Of a stretch of 64,000 bases of DNA, positions 53,021-64,000 are shown piece by piece. A program made the position numbers and the translations under genes. The first letter of the stretch is position 1; each line of letters starts with the position of its first letter. The notes below the pieces were generated by a model. The model had not been told where the DNA came from and did no database searches. It saw only the letters and a list, made by a program, of their open reading frames with translations. The DNA comes from Druceiella hillmani (taxonomy: Eukaryota; Arthropoda; Insecta; Lepidoptera; Hepialidae): the NCBI GenBank assembly GCA_039881145.1, contig JAYKKI010000090.1, positions 9,279,501 to 9,343,500 of the forward strand, written 5' to 3'.

Positions 53021-54059
53021 TATTAAGTTTTTTATATTATGTTACATTAAATTAAGATAAGAGTTTGTTATTATTATATCAAGCTGGTTATTGTAAAAAA
53101 GAAAGTATGTATGGAAAAAAATTAATTTTCAATCTAGGCATTGCATATTTTTGTGTTTCTAATATCTAAGGAAACTTTGATGCTTTCAAAAATGTTGAGA
53201 AGAAAAGAACTTTATAGATGTAATATCATTTCTATTTAGGTGAAATAAAAAAAATATTTAAAAGTATACTTATTTAAAACAACCTCCAAGCCTTTCGTAT
53301 GTACCTTACTACAGTCTGCAGTTACTTTTGATATCATGACATCTATTATATTCCCATATAATTAGCATGTACTCTTGAGCTAATTACATACAATCTTCGT
53401 ACGGATTATTTTTGCGCTTATTTTAACCGTAGTACACTTCAATTGAAATAAAAATTGTAGCAAATCTTAAAAATGAGAGCATTTAATAGTTATTTCAACT
53501 TCAAGCGATTAAGGCTGCAAATATAGTTCTTGAATTGATTTCCTCGATTATATGATTTAATTGAAAATCAATAATTAGAGTTAAACATGGTGCGATCAGA
53601 ATTAATGATTTACTATCCATTAATTTCCTCCAAAAACTAAAATTTCAACGAGACACACCAATCATGTTGTACTTTCAAATGTTAGAGACATTATTATTTT
53701 CTTTTGATTTTAAATTCCTAAGGAAAATTCTCAGGCCAGTTTCCAGTTTTATAAATTTAATCGAATTATTCACTCTTGACCAATTAATGAAATTTATTTA
53801 AATGAAAATGTTTGATAGAAAATGGATCCTTCATATCGACAGATTTTTAGAACCAAGAAACAAAATAGAGCTAGTGCAAAAAAAAATAATTTAATCATAA
53901 TCTACTCCATAAAGATTCAATAATGGTAGTAATACATTTCATACAAGACAGTAAAACGAGAACAAAACTGGTTAAAAATATATGGGGTTTGTCTGTTATA
54001 TAACGGGTCTGATTAAATAACTCACCTCTATTGCTGGACTTTACTAATTGAATATATTC
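53018..54059. other. No gene seen
   Basis: AT-rich, no usable frame. If the mariner relic that follows keeps its 3' terminal repeat, it should lie near 53950-54050, but I could not recognise it. Confidence 0.45.
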
Positions 54060-54660
54060 CTATATTACAAATATAATTCTTGTCCCTTTAAATATTCTCA
54101 CAATTTATGCCAATACATTGCTGTAAGTTTAATTTTCACTAGTAGAATGGAAGGATTTCAACTTCTGTTGGATGTTTCAACAGATTTGCCGTTTTCATCT
54201 TTAGAACATAAATTGATCCAAGAAATGTTTAAGCATAATCTTAACTTTTAGGGAAAAAGGGGAGTTGCACAGTTTAATGGGACGAACATGGTAGACGTTC
54301 TAGTATAGTAACGTGTTTGCCAGTCAAAAATTTGCTTCATTGAAACTGTGGCGTGTACAGATGTAGAATGAAACCATTTTCCCACAATGGCGGTCGTTTT
54401 CTTTTACTTTTTCTCTCAGCTTTAACATAATTGCTTATTACAATGCAGATTAACGTTTTTCGAAAACCATTCTTCCAAAGCTGCACACTTGATGTAGAAA
54501 AATAACAATGATCATAGCTTTGAGTTTTGACTTGCTCTGACGAGCTGTTTTTATTCTTGGGGATAACGGTATTTCTCACTGTATTTTGGTTTGAGGATCA
54601 TATCGGAAGACACAGGTTTCATCGTGAATGAATGCTGATTTTAATAGCGTGTCGATTTTT
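54060..54660 (-). pseudogene. Heavily decayed mariner transposase (DD34D type)
   Basis: Read on the minus strand: IHDETCVFRYDPQTKIQ (first catalytic Asp at 54623-54621), LSPRIKTARQSKSK, then RKRPPLWENGFILH, then FLTGKHVTILERLP, PFFPK, and near the end QQCIGINCENI*RDKN. This is the exact order of landmarks in the large arthropod mariner group whose enzymes end in a Cys-x-x-x-x-G-x-Y-F-E-G-D-like tail. Breaks: several frame shifts and stops; the HHDNAPAH motif is degraded to LHLYTPQF so the second Asp is gone; the SPDLAPCDFF motif is degraded and the third Asp is gone. The N-terminal DNA-binding half was not recognised. Older than the 1-3 kb element and unrelated in subfamily. Confidence 0.75.
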
Positions 54661-56975
54661 AGACTGACATGTTACTCAACATACAAAATTTGTATTTTCA
54701 GGCTCATTAAAGAAAACACGAACAAAGTAAATGGTCACATTCAAGTGAACACTGTAGAGTATTGCGGCTTCCCATGCAGGTTATAATATGTTCAAAGTAA
54801 CCACTCATGCAGTTGTAATCGATTCTGAGTGTTTTACTCATTAGGTGGAATCTTGTTCTCATCATTTAATTGATACACTCGTACACATAAAATGGAAAAG
54901 TTTGGAAGAAATATGAAGGAATATAAAGGATAAGGAGAAATATGAAGGATTTTGGAAGAAATATTAAGCCCATGAGTAACATTTACTAACTTTTATGACA
55001 TGCCACCTTTTCCAACATTGTCTCAGTTAATATATTTTTTCTTATTTATTACTTAACTTATTTTTTCATATTTGTTTTGCATATATTATTAACTTTTTAA
55101 CACATTACATGAATTTAGTGCAATTAATTTTTTAAATTAGGTTGATAATTATCGCACAATTTATTAAAAAGGAGCAACGCTGCATTAATATTTCACAAGT
55201 ATATATGTCTATAAAAGTAAATTATAGAGAATCACATTCCTTATTTTATTTTAAATAAGATACAATAACAATAAAGGAATGTCGTAGAACTACGCAAGGC
55301 AAACTTTTTAGTGACATAACGCCGCATACATTTGTCAGGTAATATAACCATCTACTAGAATAAATTTGATTGTTGTATAATTGTACATGATTGGAACTTG
55401 GACACTATTTTTTATTATTTATTTTCATTTAAATACTATTTCATTTATATTAACACATTTTTATTAATTATTTTGTACAATATACTTAAGATAAGATATT
55501 ATCTCTAAATTCTTCAAATGAAAGAGTCCAAAGTGACAGAGTAATTCTCTTGTTATTTACAAAAAAAGATCTAAGAAATAATCGAACGAACGAACTACAT
55601 TTAATTTTGTTTGTGGACTACGTGCAACAAACGCATTTACAGCTATTTAAATATTCAGGTATCGTTCAGGCGCAAGAAAGTAAGTTAAAATGTTTTGTGA
55701 ATAGGAAACTGCCTTAATGCCGAGTTAATGGCCCGCCCGCGCTGTCGAACCACCGTCCAACGACAGGTCCCGGTGCGGCCCACAGTGTGCTAATTATTCC
55801 AATTTATTTTTAATCTCGCAATTCGTTTGACAAATTGACTGACCTAAATTTCTAAATAATAGTCTATTTAGGTGGTAAAGTACTTCAGTTGCTGGCATCT
55901 CGTGATGTATTGCATAAGTAAAATGGACATTTTCCTGTAAACTAAAATTATTATAAAGTTATTGGAATCTATAAAAATAAAAATATTATAAAAATATTGA
56001 TAAAAATATTCGGATAAATTAATTTTTGTTGAGCCCGTATGGTGCCAACCGTAGCGCGCCGCGTTCTTTCGCCACCGCGCAACAATGCAATTTCTGAATA
56101 ACGGTTACTATATTGTCGACGATACAACTATTATAACTTTTTTGAGATTGGCAGAAAACAAACTTAATTATGTAGTTAGTTACATAAACACTGAAAACAA
56201 AACATATACACATATAATTGAAAATTCATGACATTCAGTTATTTTTACCTTAAGTTGTATTTTGAGTCGTTCCTTCGTTTGAAATTTGAAGATTCTATGT
56301 GAACGGGAAGTATCCTATAGATTTGCATGAGTAAGTCACTGATTCAATATAATATTTAAAAGGCCGTTTTTTTAATACATAGAATTTGAATTTTGAATTT
56401 ATAAGATTGTAAGATCGTACACCTCCATTAGAAAAAAGGAATATATAGATAGAGAAACAATAAAGTGCTACGAGTTCGGAATATTTTTATTCTCGAGGTA
56501 CCGAATATCATTTTAGCATCGCAGCTATTTCTATTTATTCGTACAAAATGCATCATATTTTAGCTGATTTCTTTTTCCTTAAGCCAATAAAGTAGTTATA
56601 TCTAGTTTTTGACACAAAACTGGTTCTGACAAATATTTTTTCTATGAACTGATAAAGTAATTGATTTTGATAATATTAAAGTACTATTACGTTAATCTTA
56701 AAGATAGCATAAAAATAGTTTAGCAAATAATGGCTTCATCCATAACTGCAGTAAAATATTTCATCGGTATTTTATAGGTTACTGTGGTTAATTCTGTTCA
56801 AAAAATTTATAATTTGCTCAACGATACAACAGTAAAACTGGTCGTAAAGGAATACACTTAGCCGACATTATTTTGAAGATAAATGGTCTATGGAAACTAC
56901 CTTCAATCCATTGTGCTTTATTAGTGCTGGATTTATTTACAACTAAGGGAATACTATGAAATATGATTATGTATA

Positions 56976-56978
<3 letters not shown>
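54661..56978. other. No gene seen; GC-rich patches 55715-55800 and 56030-56100
   Basis: The patches (AATGGCCCGCCCGCGCTGTC; ACCGTAGCGCGCCGCGTTC) are the most GC-rich non-repeat bits nearby and lie 230 bp apart, which suits a conserved regulatory module or two pieces of one old repeat. Neither has a frame or known motif. A purine-rich duplicated motif TTTGGAAGAAATAT lies near 54900 and 54952. Confidence 0.35.

Positions 56979-57048
<70 letters not shown>
56979..57048. repeat. (AT)n microsatellite, uninterrupted
   Basis: About 70 bp of pure alternating AT, the cleanest tract of the window. Confidence 0.93.
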
Positions 57049-57051
<3 letters not shown>

Positions 57052-58029
57052 TAATTACCAATAATACTTGTGATAAAATGCTAACTTCAATTATACAATA
57101 TTTTTGGTAATTACTTTTACTTCCATTAACGTAATTATCGATATCCTATTGTCTCAAACCCAAATTATGAAATATGTTCTAACTAATTTTGCATTCCTGA
57201 GTTAGTAATCGAAATTCAAATTTATAATGAAGTGATTGTGACAAAGTTTTTCGTTAATAAACCTAATTTACACCACATAAATTTCGGTGAGTGAAATCTG
57301 TATACAACATGAAAAATTACATAACAAGAAATTAATAATGTGCTGTTAGTAAAAAAATTAATGTTTTGTATAAAGCTGTAAACATAATAGCGATATAGTT
57401 CAAGTGAACTAAACTTTTATAAAATTTAATTATGATTCTTCTCACAATTATATTTAACGTGAATTCTTACTCTGTTAATATTTAATAAATCTGGTAAATT
57501 GGCGTAGGTATACTTTTTTGATGTCTTCTTTGATACCTTATTGACGCATTTTCAGATTTCTGACTTCGTTAACAATAAATAATTTTTTTAAATGTGAGAT
57601 AATAAAAAGAAAACGAGAGAAAGTTTTAGGTTTTCCTGAAGCTTATAATTTTTTTTAAAGAGATCGAATTCTCTGGGACGTTATTCCTTATATACATATA
57701 TTTTTGCAAGGTTTTTTAAAGATGCGTTTATTTGAAAACCGGCGTATTGGCAATTAATCATTAAATAAACAAAAAATACGTCTTATGAAGATATTTAATT
57801 TATTAAGTGGAATATATTTATGTTAAAAGACCTTTATTCTGTTCTGAATATTGTTCGCAGTTTAAATTAAGCTAGGACTTAATGCAATTAACTGAGGTCT
57901 CCATTCGTTGCCTTTTGTACTAAAGTTTTAATTTTTTTTTAATTTTATATTTTTAGTCTCCGACGTTTTTCAAATATCGCTTATATATGGGGTGACGAAT
58001 AACATAAAAATGGAATTTTTTTAACGGAT
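57049..58029. other. No gene seen
   Basis: AT-rich, featureless on both strands. Confidence 0.5.
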
Positions 58030-58190
<161 letters not shown>

Positions 58191-58744
58191 AAATTCCATT
58201 CTGTTAGAATTATCTTAACCAGGGTTTTCAAAATCTTATATGTAACTAAAAATTACACTTTTATTCAAATCACTCTTCAGCCTAAAGGGTTAACGTGTTT
58301 TCTTAAAACTATGAGAAAAATGTAAAACAAATGCCATTCTCCTTATTTAAATTATATACAGATAGTTTTGCAATGTTGCACAGAAAGCAATATTAGTTAT
58401 TTATTTTCATGCAAATTCAACCATAAAAGATATCGTGAAATAAATTACACGCAAAAGCAATGTTCTTATACAATTAACTTAAAATATCTAAGTTTTTAGT
58501 CAATTATTAACCCAGATATTTTAAGGCTGAATTATGGAAGACGCGAAACATGTAGAATATTTCTATTTAGAACTTAACGCTTTCGAATCTTACTCAGTGA
58601 ATATTTTCAGTAAGTTGTGCTCCTAAAAAATAATATCGTGTAATATAATGAGATTAACCGAGAAGATTCCTCTTTATTTTCAATATTAATAGGTGATTAG
58701 GTCAAATTTGTTACTTATATCTTCATCTATAGTCAAATTCGAGT
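58191..58744. other. No gene seen
   Basis: Short AT-rich gap between the microsatellite and copy 2 of the palindromic element. Confidence 0.5.
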
Positions 58745-58754
58745 AATATTTTAT
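58745..58754 (+). repeat. Target-site duplication, left (copy 2)
   Basis: AATATTTTAT, repeated exactly at 58921-58930. Confidence 0.8.
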
Positions 58755-58920
58755 CCATTATTAAACGAAACTACGTGATGTAGTATTATTTCTACTTTCT
58801 CTAATTTCTTTTTAATTTTTTTTTAATTCAAAAGAAATTAATAATACGTGATGTAGTCACGTAGTTTCATTTAATGGTGAATAATGAATTTCTACAAAAT
58901 TAACGTCAACTATATTCAAT
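58755..58920 (+). mobile_element. Palindromic fold-back element, copy 2 (166 bp, internally shortened)
   Basis: The left arm (GAAACTACGTGATGTAG...) and the right arm (CACGTAGTTTCATTTAATGG) are kept, but the centre of the palindrome is lost and replaced by a T-rich stretch. Next to the right arm the segment ACGTGATGTAG (58846-58856) is inverted relative to copy 1. The 39-nt tail at 58882-58920 differs from copy 1 at three positions. Flanked by its own 10-bp duplication. Confidence 0.85.
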
Positions 58921-58930
58921 AATATTTTAT
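58921..58930 (+). repeat. Target-site duplication, right (copy 2)
   Basis: AATATTTTAT, identical to 58745-58754. Confidence 0.8.
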
Positions 58931-60250
58931 CATTAAATAACAACGTTCTCCATTGAAATTTAGTTCGAACTGGCCAATAAAATTACTTATTTACCTTAGC
59001 AGGATCGGTCTAATTAGTTATTACAAAATGAGAACTATTAAATATTAACAAAAGTTTGAAATATTGATTCGACAAAAATATGAAGCCCATTTTTCTATCT
59101 GTCACAACGATTTTTTACAGAAACTATTGTACGTGAAAACTTTAAATAGGGATAAAGAATAAGGAACCCGCATACATTTTGAGGACGGAAAGTGTAAATG
59201 ACGAACATAAGATTTTAATTTCAATTATCGTGTGGAATAAGAAATGTAAGGCATTCAAAATAAGTTTAAGGATTTCAAAATAAAATGTTCAGAATGTTAT
59301 GTAAGATAAGTTTAGGTAATATTATAAAAAAGATTACTGAATATGTATTCATATATCCCTCCTCCACAATTGATATATTAAATATTATGAAAAAAGCGTT
59401 ATTAGAAATTTACTGCGCTTATAAATTTCATAGCTATTATAAAAATGCACGATATTTTTACACAGTAATAAATTATATTAATATTTTCAAATAGATTGAT
59501 AGGATTACTGAATATTTTTAAACATTTTTTGGCCTAAATGCATATGAACTTGACAACACAAGCAACATACATAGAACAAAATTGCATATGGAAATGAAAA
59601 AAATAAACTTTACTCACAATAAATCACTGAGTAAATTTGGATTTCAATCAATTTGAAACCCATATTTTCTACGTATTTTAATAAATTAACTTATTCTTTT
59701 AGATAGTTACAAAGACCGCCCATGTTTTATTTTCTGAGAAATATTTTAACAATTTTATTTCAATCCAGATTATATTTGTGTCATGTACCAACATACAAAT
59801 ACACAGATAAGAATGAAAATTATAAAACATAACACAATAAAAATAAAACGTAGGATGGGAAATAAGTGCATGAAAATGCTTTTCAAATTTGACCGCCATT
59901 TACAAACACTACGCCTCTTTTTTCTAGAAAAACAGTGTGAAAACTCACTTTTTTCATTGTTTTATTCTTTTGAGTGCACTTTTACTCCACTGGGCATGTG
60001 AATGTACGTGTCTCGCATTGAGAGTGTTAAGAACTTAATGGCTGAACAAAGTATTATAATTTAGCGGAAAATATTTTTTGGAGAAGAAAACGAGTCTATT
60101 TATTTCTTTGTCCACTCGGTGGACTTTTTGCTACAAAAGCCTTCAAAAATGCAATTAATGAATTTCAAGGGTTGGGGCAAACATTTCGTTACCATAATTT
60201 TGACATACAATTTTTTTAACTAAGTTAGAAAAACCATTTTTTTGTCATTC
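58931..60250. other. No gene seen
   Basis: Frames 59285-59494 (plus), 59699-59899 (minus) and 59783-60001 (plus) are short, Lys/Ile/Phe-rich and overlapping. No repeat recognised. Confidence 0.45.
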
Positions 60251-60312
60251 GCGTCCGTCATGTTGACACCGCTTGACCTTTTTTAGTCAAGCGGTGTCAA
60301 CATGACGGACGC
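60251..60312. repeat. GC-rich hairpin: perfect 27-bp stem, 8-nt T-rich loop
   Basis: Arm 60251-60277 (starts GCGTCCGTCATGTTGACACC) is the exact reverse complement of 60286-60312. The loop is CTTTTTTA. The stem is over half GC in a window that is about three-quarters AT. The T-run in the loop would end RNA polymerase III transcription. Size suits a small-RNA precursor; a minimal fold-back element or a template-switch inversion are alternatives. Confidence 0.95.
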
Positions 60313-63300
60313 TAAAATAATTTTTTATTGCGCATTGAGGCAAAATGAGATATTATTGGTGGGTAACATAAATTGTTTTTTATTGCTTTACTTTAATTTT
60401 AAGGGGATTAATATTAAGGGGATTTAATATTAAGGGGACGCCTATGAATAGGAATCTTGCTATAGACGAACGGTTAGCAAGATATTACTACGATAAATTT
60501 AAGGTAAATTGTCGAAACGAACTTACCTTTTACAACACTTAATGGATCTTAATTTTTTTATAAAACCTCTTCAACGGTATAACATAAAGTAAAATGTAAC
60601 TAAGTATTGAAAACCCGAAACAACCAAACATTTAAAATATGTATTTGAGCTACTTTTAATAACGTGTGTATTATATATTTATTAGTAAATCATAATTTTT
60701 GGTATCTTTGGCAAACGTTGTTGTTCTCGTTGTAAATACTGTTGTGGTTAGATCATGAATTCTCTTTTTACATACAAGATATTTAATGTGAACGACACTA
60801 TTTGAAACAACGAATATTGTTCCTTTTTAATTTATATTATTTAAAAAGTGTTGGATTAAAAATTATTTAACTAATTTATAAAATACTTACTATTTATTTC
60901 GTAAAAAAAGTTTCATTTGAAAAATTCACTATGGTGAACCGCTGCCAAAGTTTAAATGTATTCTTCCGCAATTATTTTATAAATTTCACTTTGTAAAACG
61001 TAACAAAGTTTCATGTTTAATATATGTCATTTTTATTTTTTTTAAGTGTAAATAAAAAAAGCAGACATCAAGGGGGAAATATAATTCATGCACTAACCAC
61101 GATGCATGCTTTGTAAATCATCCGTCAGGCAAAAACATAACGATTAACCCTCGAAGTAAGACGGTATGAAAATATTTCCAGCTTCACAACTTTTCCTTGG
61201 CAAAAATAATTGCTATTTAATATAAACGAATGCTCGACGCCTCTCCCAGAGCATGTTAAACTGCAGATAGTTTGTTTTTTAAAATAAGTTTTTTAAACTT
61301 TGGAAACCTCGTATAAAAAAACCTTATTGAACTTCTTTAAAGCCTAATGAAAATAGTTGATGTGTTTTTCATATGTGCTGTTCTATTATAATATTTATTG
61401 TATTTTATTATTCGGTAAGCTGTTGTAATGATTTATTTAGTCTTCAAAACTTACCCTATTTATAAAAGATTTTAGGTAAATTACATTGCCCGTGTTAACA
61501 AGAAATATATTATAAAATAAACTGTATATTGAATTTTCCTGCAACAGAATTATGGTCAATTAATGATAAAACAATTCTCAATGGTCGTCATTTAAATGTA
61601 AATAGTTACTGTCGTTAAAAGTTTATCCTATGTGACGTATGAAAATTCTGCTTAGTTATTTTATAGTTTTGATTATGAAAAGTATTATTTAGAACAAAAA
61701 AATATTCCATTTGCGACATATATTATCTCAATTGAAATATTTCATTATTTTAAATAATACTTTACATCGTTCTAAATAATGCTTACGTAATTTATAGAAA
61801 CCTTGTCAATTATTTTACCGGCTAGTACACTATATTAATACATTATAATAGATTTCTAGCCGGTTTCATGAGAATTTTTTGCTACGAATTCCCATTGGGA
61901 ACTCGAATTCTCTGGATGTGGATCATGGTATCTACTATAATTATCAAATTGATACAGACAGGCCAGTATCAGTGTATACCATATAGTCTTTCGTAATTTT
62001 ACAACTAGAGTGTATCGGATTCATATAAACTTTCTCATAGAAATTAGTATAGGATTGAAATTATTTATATTCAACATACCAACAAGTCGCGAAATCGTAA
62101 TATAAGTAAGATTTTTTGTACATTTTATGTTAGATGCCTCATATGATCATTATTCTTAGTAAACTTTGTGTTTATATATTAAAGTTTTTAATTCATTTTG
62201 TCCTGTCACCTTAAAAAAATTAAATTATGACCAATAAATTATTATTTTTATTAGTTGCGAAATTCGCGAAAAGTTACACTGAAATATTATTAACCTACGA
62301 TCATTTCATTGTGACCACTAAATACAAAATAACGTTTTTTTTCTAATATCCCTAACGTCTCCTAAAGTTCCTTATTCAAATTGAACAGGATTCTATTTTT
62401 GGGATATCTGTTAACGAAAATGAAATGAGATTTAAAATTCAGTTTATTGAATATTATGGAGATTGTTAGAAGAAAATAAAATGGTTTATTAAATTTAAAA
62501 AAAACTTTAAGCTTCTATTTTGTAGGCACAAAATGAAACAATAGGAACAAGTGTCAATTACTTAGGCAAACATGCAGATGAATAAAAAATTTAATTATTT
62601 CTTTAGCAAAGGTTATCCAAGCGTCTATAGTATCACAATTACATTACAATCCGTCCAGTGGCTTTTTGCCAGATATTCACGGGGACACCGCTTTGTTCCA
62701 GTTTTATTAAATATATACTATGCCATTACTATTAGTACTTTTGGTTAAACAAGTATTGTAAACATGTGAAAATAATTGTTTCGCTTTATTACATAGAATA
62801 TGATAGCTTTTGCTCCCAGGATGTACTACGCGTAAGCATAGTGGGAATTACATAAACAGTTCTACCGATGCCACTTGACTCTAAGTTAATTTTAAGAACA
62901 TTTCATATTTAGATTTCTTTTATGACTAATTAAGAGAGAATGTGGAGAGGGAGGTCTAGGAATTATATCTTGAAGCAATGATTAAATAGTAATCCTGAAT
63001 AAATTTTATTTTATCTATTCTTAACTCATCCCGGTTTGTGTTTCAAAGATCTGCACTTCATAGTTAAGAAAATAGTGGTTGTTATAAATAAACGTATGGC
63101 AATACGTTTATTTACAATCGGACTACCTGTAACCTGTTATAACATTTTTTTTTCAAACAAATAATCGATTCAGTATAGGGTAAAATAGAACAAATTGAAT
63201 GAAATTATATTATGTTTTCGTGTGAATAATAGTATTTTTAGGAGACTGACCGTTGTATTTTAGTCTGGCGGATTATTTACAAAAAAATCTCTCTGGTTAG

Positions 63301-63643
63301 TACCCTAATTTTACACCCTTGGTTTCAGCCCTTTTCATTTTCGTCACGTTTTCCACTAAAAATATAATTTTTTCTAGTAAAGAACGTGCGTAGAAGATAA
63401 ATGTAGAAGTGGTTGTTGCAGAGAGAGAATTCTTAAAATGAGCAACTTTGAAGTCCATGAAACAAAACAGTCGCCACAAATATTTTCAAAGATCTAATTT
63501 ACCTGAATAAAATTATAAACTACACAAACGAATATTCAATGGTCTCTGTCGAAATTTTGTTGAGCGAAAATATTATATTATGTGAGCTTTTTGAATATTT
63601 AATAAAGGGATTACGTGACGTTGTATTAACAAATATATCAGTA

Positions 63644-63649
<6 letters not shown>
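60313..63649. other. No gene seen; small tandem at 60401-60437
   Basis: AAGGGGATTAATATT is repeated about three times at 60401-60437. An inverted pair GTATTATTTAGAAC (61682) / GTTCTAAATAATGC (61770) and a possible retrotransposon end near 62650-62695 (GTCCAGTGGCTTTTTGCCAG) are weak. Open frame 63297-63479 (minus) has no recognised domain. Confidence 0.4.

Positions 63650-63726
<77 letters not shown>
63650..63726. repeat. (AT)n microsatellite
   Basis: Alternating AT with TGTATGTA in its left third. It ends 30 bp before the target duplication of copy 3. Confidence 0.92.
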
Positions 63727-63727
<1 letters not shown>

Positions 63728-63756
63728 TTGCTTTTAAATAAAAAATATGTTGATAT

Positions 63757-63766
63757 AATTATTGTT
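63757..63766 (+). repeat. Target-site duplication, left (copy 3)
   Basis: AATTATTGTT, repeated exactly at 63971-63980; two further bases (AT) upstream also match by chance or because of the element end. Confidence 0.85.
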
Positions 63767-63970
63767 CGCAATTAAATGAAACTACGTGATGTAGTATTAT
63801 TTCTGCTTTCTTTAATTTCTTTGCTAATAGCCCACCTGAAGATGTTGTAATACGATGAAACCTAGGCCGTGGTAAAGAAATTGAAGAAAGTAGAAATAAT
63901 AGTACATCCCGTAGTTTTGTTTAATGGTCAGTAATGAATTTCTACAAAATTAGCGCCAAATATATTCAAT
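63767..63970 (+). mobile_element. Palindromic fold-back element, copy 3 (204 bp)
   Basis: Collinear with copy 1 except for one 61-bp deletion (copy 1 positions 12557-12617) whose ends share TCTTT; 265 minus 61 is exactly 204. The deletion removes the axis and the inner left arm, leaving a 56-nt left part, the full right arm with about ten substitutions, and the tail at 63932-63970, which differs from copy 1 at two positions. Own 10-bp duplication. Confidence 0.88.
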
Positions 63971-63980
63971 AATTATTGTT
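63971..63980 (+). repeat. Target-site duplication, right (copy 3)
   Basis: AATTATTGTT, identical to 63757-63766. Confidence 0.85.
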
Positions 63981-64000
63981 ATTAAAATAATATTCAAAAT

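Noticed and set aside
61680..61790. Inverted pair GTATTATTTAGAAC / GTTCTAAATAATGC as transposon ends
   Set aside because: It has one mismatch and low complexity, the interior has no shared structure, and I found no flanking duplication.

Overview
The window looks like non-coding DNA from an insect nuclear genome. It is very AT-rich (roughly 70-75% by eye, not computed) and has about a dozen long (AT)n tracts. It carries a long block of CCTAA/TTAGG, the telomere unit of most non-dipteran insects. Its mobile elements are of arthropod type: two mariner-like transposase relics, a tRNA-derived SINE head and a small fold-back family. Diptera are unlikely because they have lost TTAGG telomeres. I cannot decide between Hymenoptera, Lepidoptera, Hemiptera and other orders. 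I found no intact host protein-coding gene, rRNA or tRNA. Almost all open frames are under 100 codons, and many are just (AT)n read as Tyr-Ile repeats. The window is best read as intergenic or giant-intron DNA.

Layout. At 0.4-3.0 kb lies a decayed mariner-like element of about 2.6 kb with roughly 400-bp inverted terminal repeats. Its broken transposase keeps a D..D(41)D spacing, and both ends abut (AT)n tracts. A minus-strand SINE head sits at 4.2-4.3 kb. At 12.5-12.8 kb is a 265-bp element that is mostly a perfect 220-bp spacerless palindrome. A decayed 23-bp minisatellite lies at 14.7-15.1 kb. A 31-bp-arm hairpin sits at 21.6 kb, and a possible transposase relic lies at 23.8-24.2 kb on the minus strand. 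The interstitial telomeric block occupies 25.47-26.33 kb: its left half is 79 perfect units and its right half is degenerate. A match to the CTCF core is at 36.8 kb, a CA/CG alternating tract at 38.6 kb and a 17-bp tandem array at 41.1-41.3 kb. A second mariner relic (minus strand) lies at 54.06-54.66 kb. Two more copies of the palindromic element lie at 58.76-58.92 and 63.77-63.97 kb, with a GC-rich 27-bp perfect hairpin between them at 60.25 kb.

The strongest candidate for something undescribed is the palindromic family. All three copies start at the same place, end in the same asymmetric 39-nt tail, and are each flanked by a different perfect 10-bp direct repeat in the same register. They are therefore three independent insertions of a defined element: a hairpin body flush with the left end plus a single-copy tail. 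That is neither an ordinary symmetric MITE nor an ordinary SINE. No gene that could mobilise it is visible here.

All calls come from reading the sequence and the translations. No database search, alignment program or folding program was run.
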